Part shown: positions 18,249 through 26,892 of the stretch, one piece after another | Position numbering within the stretch: the first letter of the stretch is position 1 | Layout of the letters: every line of letters starts with the position of its first letter | NCBI RefSeq assembly: GCF_017831975.1 | Contig: NZ_JAFDSS010000001.1 | Span: 2,480,001 to 2,544,000, forward strand | From: Microbacterium terrae | GTDB lineage: Bacteria; Actinomycetota; Actinomycetes; Actinomycetales; Microbacteriaceae | DNA length: 64,000 nucleotides | Direction of reading: 5' to 3' | The notes under the pieces: generated by a model | The model's database searches: none | Seen by the model: the letters and a program-made list of their open reading frames with translations, nothing else | Told to the model about the DNA's origin: nothing | Position numbers and translations under genes: made by a program

Positions 18249-20591
18249 TCAGGCGGACTGCGAGAGTGAAGCGATGCTCACGAACGTCAGAACGCTGCCC
18301 CGACGGGGCAGGATTCGGGCCGCGGATGCGACATCCGCCGCCAGTCGACCCAGCCTCCCGCGCGACGCCAGCCGAGGGCTGCGGGCGAGATGGTCGACCG
18401 TCAAGTCGACCTGCAGGACGGTCTCAGCCGATTCAGCGGTGAATCCGAGTGTGACGCGCGCTTGACCGCGGCCGCCCTTGCGCCACCGGATGACCTCGAC
18501 AGGCCCGCCGTTGGCGCTCATCCGCAAGACCTGACCGCCCGCAAGCGGTCCTGCGCCAGACGGTGTGACACCGAACGTGACCTCCAGCTGCTCGCCCGGA
18601 GTAGCGCGGACGGTCATCCGCAGCGCCGCCTTCTTGGCAGTCATCCAGATACCGCCGCGATCTCGCGCGTCGAACCCCGCTGCGCTGAAGAACCTCCCGA
18701 GTCGGAGGGCACCCCAGTCCTTGAACTCGAAGCGCTGACCAGGTGCCACGGTCGCCGTCGTCAGCCGCGGCACAGCGTCGTGGGGGAACGTGGCCAGATA
18801 TGCCTCGATGTCGAATTCGGGAAGAGGCATCGGCTCGGATGCCATCGCCTCCTCGAGACTTTCGAATCGCTTCACGTCGGTACGACCGGTACCGAAGTAG
18901 TAGTCGTAGTACTTCAGCTCGTCCTCGCCACCGACCGGCGCCAGCCAGTATGCGGGGATGCCCATCGCCTCGGCGAAGATGATCCCGTGCAGGGAGCTGG
19001 CGAAGACTCGGTCCGCGCCCTTGATCGCGCGCATCATCCCGAGCGGTGTCGTGTCCACCGAAACGAACGAGTCGCTGTGATCAGGATGCTTCCGCCGCAT
19101 GATGAGGTCGTCGTGGTAGTGCGGAATGATCCGGTCTCCACCCCGCGACTCGCTGGTTGCAAGCTCGGTGGCATACAGGTGAGGCAGGAGCACTCCCGGA
19201 TCGAAGGTGTGCGTGACCTTGTCTGTCGAGATGCCTGCCTGCTGCAGATAGTCGAGGGAGATCGGACCGCGCACGGCCCGCACATCGAGATCGATACCGG
19301 GTTCGAGCGGAGCTGACCCACCCTTGACCCCGGACCCCCAGACCACGTCGCCGTCCTGCGCGCGATGCAACACCGATCCGATCGCAAGGAGTCGAGGCTG
19401 GCCGGGGAGCGGATTGCGCAGGTTCACGCCCGAAACCCGCTTTGAGACCCAACGTGAGGCGATGTCGCCGAAGTTCCCGATCGCGAACCGGCGTCCGCCG
19501 GCGAACCCGTCGAACAGTTTGCCCTTCGCATCGAACCAGAACACCGGCAGCTCCGGAACGTCCGCCGACCGCAGCAATCGCTTGGGTCCGATCGGACGCA
19601 ATTCGCGGTCTCCCGGCCATTGCGAATACTCGGTGAAGACGGGCTTGCCGAACGCCGCGTCGATCGCGGAACCCGGAACCACGGCGATCGCACACTCCTC
19701 GTCGTTCACGCCGTACGTGACGATCCATTCGTCCGCGCCATGGCGCACCATGCCCCGCGGGTAGATCACATCGTGCACATCGGGGTTGAGCTTCTCGTGC
19801 TTGAACTGTGCCCCGATACTGCTCGGCAGGTCGAACGGAGCCCGCGACACCCGGCGCACCCGGAAAGGTCTCTTCGCTTCGAACTCGATCAGGAGCCCGC
19901 GGTAGACGCGCCCTTCGGCCACCTTGTAGCTCGAGTGAGCCATCGCGACGAAAGAGTCGCCGATGCGCACGGGCTGCGCTCCACCCCGCATGATGCCGAA
20001 GACTCTCTCGTACTCCGACGCGAAGTCGCTCGTGGCCACGGGAGTGCCGATGATGACGGTGCCCTCCGAGTCGAGATCGACCCGCAGAACGCGGTGCGGC
20101 CGATATGAGTAGCTCGCGTACACCTCGCCGTCGACGTCGAAGAGCGTCCAGTTCTTCTCGATGCTGCGACGGTCCCGCGTGGCGAGTTCCCGTGCGGCGC
20201 CCGCGAAGTGCTGCCCGTCGGCTGTCATCGGCGCGAGGAACTGATGGTTCCTCGGCCGATTGGCTCCGTCGTTCCAGGTCAGGTAGAGACTCCCCCGCAG
20301 CCGCAGGAAGATCGGGTCCGCGTGCCACGTGAGCGCACGCTCGTTCAACGCCGGGTCGGCGAACTCCACCTCGTCGGACAGGGGCACGACGCTGCCGGGC
20401 ACGAGCGCGAGGTCGCGGTCCAGCCTCGCTGTCGCGATGCGACGATGCTCGGAGTCCACCTGAACGATCCGGTATGCGATGACGTAGCCGTCATCGGTTT
20501 CCGCGATGGTCGGGTTGAACGCTCGGGCAGCTCCTCCAGAGCGCCACGCCGCGGGGGTGAGTTCGGCGGCGTCATATTCGATCAGTCGCAT
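18249..20591 (-). CDS. Fusion: GH130-like propeller plus polysaccharide pyruvyl transferase plus C-terminal beta domain
   Basis: 780 residues. Residues about 10-320 resemble a five-bladed GH130-type phosphorylase/hydrolase propeller: ARAFNPTIAETDDGYVIAYR, ALTWHADPIFLRLRGSLYLT, EKNWTLFDVDGEVYASYSYR, DVIYPRGMVRHGADEWIVTY. Residues about 365-610 form a pyruvyl transferase domain: [52 protein letters not shown] and DRVFASSLHGIIFAEAMG with the histidine kept. The last 150 residues look like a beta-sandwich with a basic tail. ATG 20591 has GGGAAGG upstream, and TAGGCT at 20606-20601 may be its -10. Whether the propeller is an enzyme or a glycan-binding module is not evident. It is the last gene of a leftward unit with 21625 and 22728. 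Confidence 0.75.
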   Translation of the reverse strand: MRLIEYDAAELTPAAWRSGGAARAFNPTIAETDDGYVIAYRIVQVDSEHRRIATARLDRDLALVPGSVVPLSDEVEFADPALNERALTWHADPIFLRLRGSLYLTWNDGANRPRNHQFLAPMTADGQHFAGAARELATRDRRSIEKNWTLFDVDGEVYASYSYRPHRVLRVDLDSEGTVIIGTPVATSDFASEYERVFGIMRGGAQPVRIGDSFVAMAHSSYKVAEGRVYRGLLIEFEAKRPFRVRRVSRAPFDLPSSIGAQFKHEKLNPDVHDVIYPRGMVRHGADEWIVTYGVNDEECAIAVVPGSAIDAAFGKPVFTEYSQWPGDRELRPIGPKRLLRSADVPELPVFWFDAKGKLFDGFAGGRRFAIGNFGDIASRWVSKRVSGVNLRNPLPGQPRLLAIGSVLHRAQDGDVVWGSGVKGGSAPLEPGIDLDVRAVRGPISLDYLQQAGISTDKVTHTFDPGVLLPHLYATELATSESRGGDRIIPHYHDDLIMRRKHPDHSDSFVSVDTTPLGMMRAIKGADRVFASSLHGIIFAEAMGIPAYWLAPVGGEDELKYYDYYFGTGRTDVKRFESLEEAMASEPMPLPEFDIEAYLATFPHDAVPRLTTATVAPGQRFEFKDWGALRLGRFFSAAGFDARDRGGIWMTAKKAALRMTVRATPGEQLEVTFGVTPSGAGPLAGGQVLRMSANGGPVEVIRWRKGGRGQARVTLGFTAESAETVLQVDLTVDHLARSPRLASRGRLGRLAADVASAARILPRRGSVLTFVSIASLSQSA

Positions 20592-20617
20592 AGCCTTCCC
20601 AGCCTACCCTGCGCGAT

Positions 20618-21625
20618 CTACGCCGTAGACACGCGGGGGGCGGCGGGAGCGGCGTCGGCCTCCAGCACGTCCGAGATCAGGGCCGCTGTGCGTTGCCAGT
20701 CATATCGGTTCGCTTCCGGCGGCGCGATCCGACGCCCGGCGCCGCATGCCGTCACGAGGGCGTCCGCCCACTCATCGGCATCGTCCCAGCTCTCCAACGC
20801 CCAGCCGCGTTCCCCGACGATCTCCGACACTGCGTCGCAGTCTCGCCAATACACCACGGGGGTGCCACACGAGATCGACTCGAGGGCGGGAAGTCCGAAT
20901 CCTTCCATCCTCGATGGCATCGCCGTGACGGCAGCTCCTCGGTAGAGCGCCGCCAGCCGCGCGTCGTCGACGTTGTGGAACATGGTCAGCCGCTGCGTGA
21001 CCCCGAGTGACGCGGCCCGCGCGCTGAGCGCGGCGGACTCGGAAGCGGGTATGACGACCGTCAACCGCACTCCCGCGGCGCGGGGCAACGCCCGCATCAC
21101 CACATCGAGGTTCTTGTGTTCGCGCACATTGCCGACGAAGAGGACATACGGATCCGCGGAATCCGTTGCCGGTCCGGTTGGAGTGAACGCCGCCGAGCAT
21201 CCGTTGCCGGCGTTGACGATGCGGACCGACTCGTCGCGCAGCCAGTCCCGAATCTCACCCGCGGAGGTCTCAGAGACGGTGAGAACCACCCCGGCCTTGC
21301 GCACGACATGGCGTACAGGCCCCGCATAGTAGGCCGCGAACTTCATGCGCCCGGGCCAGGGCGACCGCAGTTGGATGAGGTCGTGGATGGTCAGGATCTG
21401 TCGGCGAGCACGGACCAGGGCTCCGTATCCTGGCGAGTAGACGAGCGCGCGAGCGTCGACGCGCGGCAGCGCGCGAAACGCGTCCAGCGCAGTGTGGGGG
21501 CTGCCATCGAGCCCGAGAGACCGCCACTCCGGCCGCAGCCGGGGCAGCACCTCCTGGGCATAGCGGCCGATGCCGTGGTCGCCGCGATAGCGGTCGTCGA
21601 CGAGGAGTCCGGTCACTGGTGCCAT
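20618..21625 (-). CDS. Glycosyltransferase family 4-like protein
   Basis: 335 residues. MAPVTGLLVDDRYRGDHGIG with the GIGRYAQEV loop, RQILTIHDLIQLRSPWPGRM, VRKAGVVLTVSETSAGEI, YVLFVGNVREHKNLDVVMRA, then the donor-site region SRMEGFGLPALESISCGTPV. This is a GT-B fold retaining glycosyltransferase of the GT4 type; mannosyl- or rhamnosyltransferases often look like this, but specificity cannot be read from sequence. The open frame continues to 21772, but that part is out of family. ATG 21625 overlaps the upstream gene by 13 nt; a GTG at 21616 (4-nt overlap) is an alternative start. Confidence 0.88.
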   Translation of the reverse strand: MAPVTGLLVDDRYRGDHGIGRYAQEVLPRLRPEWRSLGLDGSPHTALDAFRALPRVDARALVYSPGYGALVRARRQILTIHDLIQLRSPWPGRMKFAAYYAGPVRHVVRKAGVVLTVSETSAGEIRDWLRDESVRIVNAGNGCSAAFTPTGPATDSADPYVLFVGNVREHKNLDVVMRALPRAAGVRLTVVIPASESAALSARAASLGVTQRLTMFHNVDDARLAALYRGAAVTAMPSRMEGFGLPALESISCGTPVVYWRDCDAVSEIVGERGWALESWDDADEWADALVTACGAGRRIAPPEANRYDWQRTAALISDVLEADAAPAAPRVSTA

Positions 21626-22728
21626 GTCCCGCCGTCGGTCTCGACGGCGACCCACTCGCGCACGCGGTCCACGAACACCGCAGTGTCGAACTCGAAGGCC
21701 CGTGATACGCAGGCGTCGGGCTGGGTGGCGATCGCCCGCTCGACCGCGCCCCTCAGCTCGCCGGTCGTCCAATCATGCACGAGCGCGCCGGTCACCCCGT
21801 CGACGATCGTCTCAGCCGTCCCTCCGACGGCGCTCGCCACCACGGGAGTGCCGGTGGCCATGGCCTCGACCGGGATGATGCCGAAATCCTCGATCGAAGG
21901 GAACACCAGTGCCAGCGCCCGGCGGTACAGCTCGCGGAGGAGCGCCGGCGACGGATCATGAACGAACTCCACCGGTTCACCACGGTCGGCAGCGAGCGCG
22001 CGGAGGCGCTCCTCCTCCGGCCCCCGCCCCGCGAGCACCACCGGCACCCCGGCCGCGGCACCCGCCTCGATCACACGCTCGAGCTGCTTGTACGGCACGA
22101 ACCGGGAGACACCCAGCAGGAATTCCGTCGGCAGCGCCGCGGATGTCGCCGCGTCGGTCGGCGCGAGCTCTCCGGGCTGCGCCGCGAAGGCGACGGCGTC
22201 CACAGGCGGATGGATGACGGTAGCCTCGCGCTCCCAGGTGTCGGCGATGCGCTGCGCGATGAAGGCGCTGTTGGCCGCGATGGCGATCGGCTCGGCCGCC
22301 CTCTTGCGATCGATCGGCTTCAATACGGCCGAGGCCGCGCGGGCGATTGCACCCTCCCCCCGGCCGTCAAGCTCGGGTGTCCAGATGTAGCGCGCGGGCG
22401 TGTGGGCGTAGACGAGCTTCGGCGCGTCGCGTGCAGCTCCTCCGAAGCGGGCATGATGGGCGAACAGGTGGTTGCTGCACAGCACCCACTCGGCCTCGCG
22501 GGCGGGCAGATGCCTCCACACGGTGGGCATGAACGGCAGCGAGGCGGCCTTGCTGCGTCGCAGCGGCGTGCGCGCGAGGACCGTCTCCTGGACCCCGGTG
22601 AATCGGCCGTCGCTGTCGTTCCAGAGGCAGAAGCGCTCAGCATCGGGAAAGACGCCCGAGAGCACCTCGAAGACATTCTCGGAACCGCCGTGAGGTGCGA
22701 GCCACTCGTGGACCAGGATGCCGGTCAC
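21613..22728 (-). CDS. Glycosyltransferase family 4 protein (WbaZ-like)
   Basis: 371 residues from a GTG at 22728, behind AAGGAG with 7-nt spacing, a strong ribosome-binding site. The opening TGILVHEWLAPHGGSENVFE has the acceptor-side Gly-Gly-Ser/Glu loop. Further motifs: LVYAHTPARYIWTPELDGRG, FLLGVSRFVPYKQLERVIEA, VPVVLAGRGPEEERL and FPSIEDFGIIPVEAMATGTP, the last with the EDFGIIPVEAMA donor-binding signature. This is typical of WbaZ/mannosyltransferases of O-antigen and exopolysaccharide pathways. It is the first gene of the leftward unit ending at 18249. Confidence 0.9.
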   Translation of the reverse strand: MTGILVHEWLAPHGGSENVFEVLSGVFPDAERFCLWNDSDGRFTGVQETVLARTPLRRSKAASLPFMPTVWRHLPAREAEWVLCSNHLFAHHARFGGAARDAPKLVYAHTPARYIWTPELDGRGEGAIARAASAVLKPIDRKRAAEPIAIAANSAFIAQRIADTWEREATVIHPPVDAVAFAAQPGELAPTDAATSAALPTEFLLGVSRFVPYKQLERVIEAGAAAGVPVVLAGRGPEEERLRALAADRGEPVEFVHDPSPALLRELYRRALALVFPSIEDFGIIPVEAMATGTPVVASAVGGTAETIVDGVTGALVHDWTTGELRGAVERAIATQPDACVSRAFEFDTAVFVDRVREWVAVETDGGTWHQ

Positions 22729-22989
22729 CGGGATGCTCCTTCCGCGGTTTCGCTTTCAACAGGCAGGGGGCTCGCCGATTGCCCGACGTACCCCGGGCAT
22801 GCCGCGCGAGCGGCGCCGCGAGCGCGCGTGGCTTCGGGAGCCGGAAGCGCGAGCGGTTGCTCAGCCAACAGTAGTCGGTCGGCATGGTGCGATCCGGCTC
22901 ATCCCCCGTGACCTCCTGACCGGTCGTACGCGCCTGCGCATGACCGGATCGACCCAATGCTGAGCCGACCTTGAGGTTTCCGCAAGCAA
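22729..22989. other. Divergent intergenic stretch
   Basis: Between the leftward glycosyltransferase gene and the structured leader of the rightward secreted-protein gene. Apart from the AAGGAG of the former (22742-22737), nothing was recognised: no good promoter, repeat or small gene. Confidence 0.4.
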
Positions 22990-23094
22990 CAGACACGAGC
23001 CGGGAATCTCCCTCTGCTAAGAAGAGAGGCGGGAACCGGACGATGCCGGATCGACCACCGTGGGTCGACTCGAGGCATCGTCCTCTGACGTCTG
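22990..23094 (+). promoter_or_regulatory. Candidate structured 5' leader (possible riboswitch)
   Basis: Just upstream of the GTG at 23102 four helices can form: CAGAC 22990-22994 with GTCTG 23090-23094; CCTCT 23011-23015 with AGAGG 23025-23029; GACGATGCC 23039-23047 with its exact complement 23074-23082; and, inside that, TCGACC 23051-23056 with GGTCGA 23063-23068. The outer helix closes a multibranch loop. Fragments such as GAGGCGGGAACC and CCGTGGGTCGA recall the 5' half of actinobacterial ydaO (cyclic-di-AMP) leaders, which often precede secreted cell-wall genes. The conserved 3' half of that class was not seen, so the class is unproven. Confidence 0.4.
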
Positions 23095-23101
23095 GGGAAC
23101 T

Positions 23102-25381
23102 GTGAGTACTCGTTCGTGGCGCGCGGGCGCAGCGGCTGTCGTCGCTGTCTTCGCACTGATCTTCGGCATGATCGGCACACCGGCGATGGCCGCGCCGACA
23201 GCATCCATCTCGGGCACCGTGGTGTTGCCGGACGGGGTCGATCCTGCAGCCGTGCAGGTCGAGGTGCAGCTGTACGTGATCGACTTCTGGGGCGACAGCA
23301 GGGCTGACACCACGGAGACCGACAGCACCGGCGCCTTCGCCTTCGCCGAGCTCGACCCGGGGCAGTACAAGCTGCACTTCGTGCCGCTGGATGTCAACGA
23401 AGGCGTGACGGCGGAATGGTGGGAGGATGCCGCCACCGCCGACACCGCGACGGTCATCGACCTCGCCGACGGCGGCGCATACCTGGCCGATCCCACTCTC
23501 GACCCCGCCGCGTCGATCTCGGGCCACGTCGAGCTTCCGCCGAGCGCTGGGTGGAACGGAGGTTCCGCCTACATCGCGGTCTACCCAGTCGACGCATACC
23601 CCGGCAACCCCGCAGCGTGGACGCTCACAGACCCCGACGGAAACTACACGGCGGGCGGCCTCGCCCCGGGCGACTACAAGGTCGAGTTCAGCGGCGACAG
23701 CGCTCGTGAGTGGTGGAACAACGCTCCGCGGTTCAGCGCGGCAGACGTGATCACCCTCGCGCTCGGAGAAGCGCGCGAGGGAGTGGATGCCGAACTCGCC
23801 GAGGCGGGAACGATCAGCGGCACCGTCACGACCGATGCCGGCGCCCCTGTGGACAGCGGCTCATGGTCGTGGATGGTCGCATTGCCAGTCGCGGACGGCG
23901 GCACTCCCTACACGCCCGGCACGACGACGTTCAACGCCCCGATCGACGCCGACGGCCGCTACAGCATCAGCTATCTTCCCGCGGGGGACTACACGGTGCA
24001 GTTCCGCTGGGGCTGCGACTGCGGCGGCCCTGACGGTGGTGAGCCACGGGGCCCGTGGCGCGACGAGTTCTACTCCGATGCGACGACCGTCGACGAGGCG
24101 ACCGTCGTCACCGTCGCCGAAGGCGCGGCGGTGGACGGCATCGACTTCTCGTTGGACCCGAACCTCACCGGTGCTGCGCCGACGATCAGCGGCTCGGCTG
24201 CGGTCGGAAGCACGCTCACGGCGAAGCGCGGCACGTGGACCACCGGCGCGACGTTCACCTACCAGTGGTATGCCAGTGGCGCCGCGATCGCCGGCGCGAC
24301 GAGATCCACGTTCGCTGTGACGTCTGCTCAGCAGGGCAAAGCGATCTCCGTCGCCGTGACAGGTTCGCTGACGGGGGGCGCGTCACTGAAGCTGACCTCC
24401 GCGGCGACCTCGAAGGTGCCCACGACAGCGACTCCCACTATCTCCGGCACCGCGGCGGTCGGTTCGACCCTCACCGCCAAGCCCGGCACATGGACCAGCG
24501 GAACGACCTTCACCTACCAGTGGTACGCCGATTCGACCGCGATCAGCGGTGCGACAGCATCCGCATACAAGCCGACGACCGCCCAGCAGGGCAAGCAGAT
24601 CTCGGTGAACGTCACCGGGAAGCGGTCGGGGTATACGGCCGTCTCGAAGACGTCCGCGAAGACGACGAAGGCTCTTCTGTCCGCCACCCCGACCGTCAGC
24701 GGCACTGCCGCCGTCGGTTCCACGCTGACCGCCAAGGCCGGCACCTGGACGAGCAGCACGACGCTGACCTACCAGTGGTACGCGAACTCGTCGGCCATCA
24801 GCGGAGCCACGAAGTCCAGCTACAGGCTCTCCAACGCGACAGCAGGCAAGCAGATCTCGGTGAAGATCACCGGCAAGCGCAGCGGCTACACGACGGTCTC
24901 GAAGACTTCCACACGAACCGCAAAGGTGATCATGACCGCCACTCCCACGATCAGCGGCACCGCCGCGGTCGGCTCGACACTCACCGCCAAGTCGGGCACC
25001 TGGACGAGGGGAACAGCCTTCTCCTACCAGTGGCTGCGCAACGGTGTGGCGATCAGCGGAGCGACGAGTGCGACATTCCGCGCTCGCCCCGCCGATGCGT
25101 ACGCCAAGATCTCCGTCAAGGTGACGGGCAAACTGTCCGGCCACGCCACGGCGACGAAGACCAGCGCGTCGACGGCAGCGGTGAAGGGCAAGGCCTACGC
25201 GAACTGCACCGCCCTGAACGCGGACTACCGCGACGGCATCCGCAAGAGCGGTGTGAAATTCGACAAGCGGAGCGGCGTCAACAAGCCCGTCAACGGGAGC
25301 CCGTACACGTCCACAGAGCTGTACAACCTGCAGTCCCCTGCCCGCGACGGGGACAAGGACGGCATCATGTGCGAGCGGTGA
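23102..25381 (+). CDS. Secreted repeat protein with Ig-like repeats and C-terminal Excalibur domain
   Basis: 759 residues from the GTG at 23102, chosen because it gives a clean signal peptide (basic STRSWR, hydrophobic core, cleavage after TPAMA near 30) with GGGG 4 nt upstream. Three carboxypeptidase-regulatory/SdrB-like beta modules follow, each with an ISGTV- or ISGHV-type start and a EWW/EFY-D-AT ending. Four near-identical 84-85-residue Ig-like repeats (about 359-697) carry GTAAVGSTLTAK, GTWT and YQWY motifs. The last 60 residues are an Excalibur calcium-binding domain ending DGDKDGIMCER. It is exported and probably cell-surface or wall associated. It borders the polysaccharide locus; a glycan-binding or adhesin role is possible but unshown. 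Confidence 0.88.
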   Translation: MSTRSWRAGAAAVVAVFALIFGMIGTPAMAAPTASISGTVVLPDGVDPAAVQVEVQLYVIDFWGDSRADTTETDSTGAFAFAELDPGQYKLHFVPLDVNEGVTAEWWEDAATADTATVIDLADGGAYLADPTLDPAASISGHVELPPSAGWNGGSAYIAVYPVDAYPGNPAAWTLTDPDGNYTAGGLAPGDYKVEFSGDSAREWWNNAPRFSAADVITLALGEAREGVDAELAEAGTISGTVTTDAGAPVDSGSWSWMVALPVADGGTPYTPGTTTFNAPIDADGRYSISYLPAGDYTVQFRWGCDCGGPDGGEPRGPWRDEFYSDATTVDEATVVTVAEGAAVDGIDFSLDPNLTGAAPTISGSAAVGSTLTAKRGTWTTGATFTYQWYASGAAIAGATRSTFAVTSAQQGKAISVAVTGSLTGGASLKLTSAATSKVPTTATPTISGTAAVGSTLTAKPGTWTSGTTFTYQWYADSTAISGATASAYKPTTAQQGKQISVNVTGKRSGYTAVSKTSAKTTKALLSATPTVSGTAAVGSTLTAKAGTWTSSTTLTYQWYANSSAISGATKSSYRLSNATAGKQISVKITGKRSGYTTVSKTSTRTAKVIMTATPTISGTAAVGSTLTAKSGTWTRGTAFSYQWLRNGVAISGATSATFRARPADAYAKISVKVTGKLSGHATATKTSASTAAVKGKAYANCTALNADYRDGIRKSGVKFDKRSGVNKPVNGSPYTSTELYNLQSPARDGDKDGIMCER
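24176..25192 (+). repeat. Four tandem Ig-like coding repeats
   Basis: Units start at 24176, 24428, 24683 and 24938, with periods of 252, 255 and 255 nt. Units 2-4 are most alike at DNA level. They encode the repeated GTAAVGSTLTAK...GTWT...YQWY module of the secreted protein and could change number by recombination. Confidence 0.85.
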
Positions 25382-25405
25382 CGCGCTGACCCGCGCGTTC
25401 CGCTG

Positions 25406-25445
25406 AGCGCCCGGTCGGCCGGCCCCGAGCCGGTGACCGGGCGCT
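25406..25445 (+). terminator. Stem-loop after the secreted protein gene
   Basis: An exact 11-bp inverted repeat, AGCGCCCGGTC at 25406-25416 with its complement at 25435-25445, 25 nt after the stop. No U-tract follows. It probably ends the plus-strand transcript. Confidence 0.55.
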
Positions 25446-25495
25446 GCTCGTCGCCGCGAAGACTTCTGGCGCGGCTGCCGCCACCGCACAAACGA

Positions 25496-25529
25496 AAACG
25501 CCCCCCGAGCCGAAGCTCGGGGGGCGTTT
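25496..25529 (-). terminator. Intrinsic terminator of tuf / str operon
   Basis: A perfect 15-bp stem (25496-25510 with 25515-25529) closed by a 4-nt loop, 13 nt after the tuf stop. On the minus strand it is followed by TTTTCGTTT, giving a real U-tract. This is the clearest terminator in the window. Confidence 0.88.
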
Positions 25530-25541
25530 CAGGCGAAGTTA

Positions 25542-26735
<1,194 letters not shown>

Positions 26736-26853
26736 TGGGTCCTCCTCAGGACGTTCGTGTAGAAGTCCCGGTCACTGGTTTGCGACCGGCCGTCTACGGG
26801 GATTTCTCTAGCTTAGTAGAGAGGTGTGTGTTGATTCTGTGTGAAGTTGTGCC

Positions 26854-26883
26854 CCGGGATGCCTCGTCGCGGAGGCATCCCGG
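26854..26883 (-). other. Stem-loop between fusA and tuf
   Basis: A 12-bp perfect inverted repeat (CCGGGATGCCTC at 26854-26865 with its complement at 26872-26883) and a 6-nt loop, 9 nt after the fusA stop. No U-tract follows on the minus strand. It may attenuate read-through, protect the upstream mRNA, or mark processing, leaving tuf to its own promoter. Confidence 0.55.
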
Positions 26884-26892
26884 AGAAGAGGG

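Noticed and set aside
24176..25192. Regular 255-nt repeats as a possible CRISPR-like array
   Set aside because: The repeats keep one reading frame and encode Ig-like modules; units are far too long and there are no spacers.
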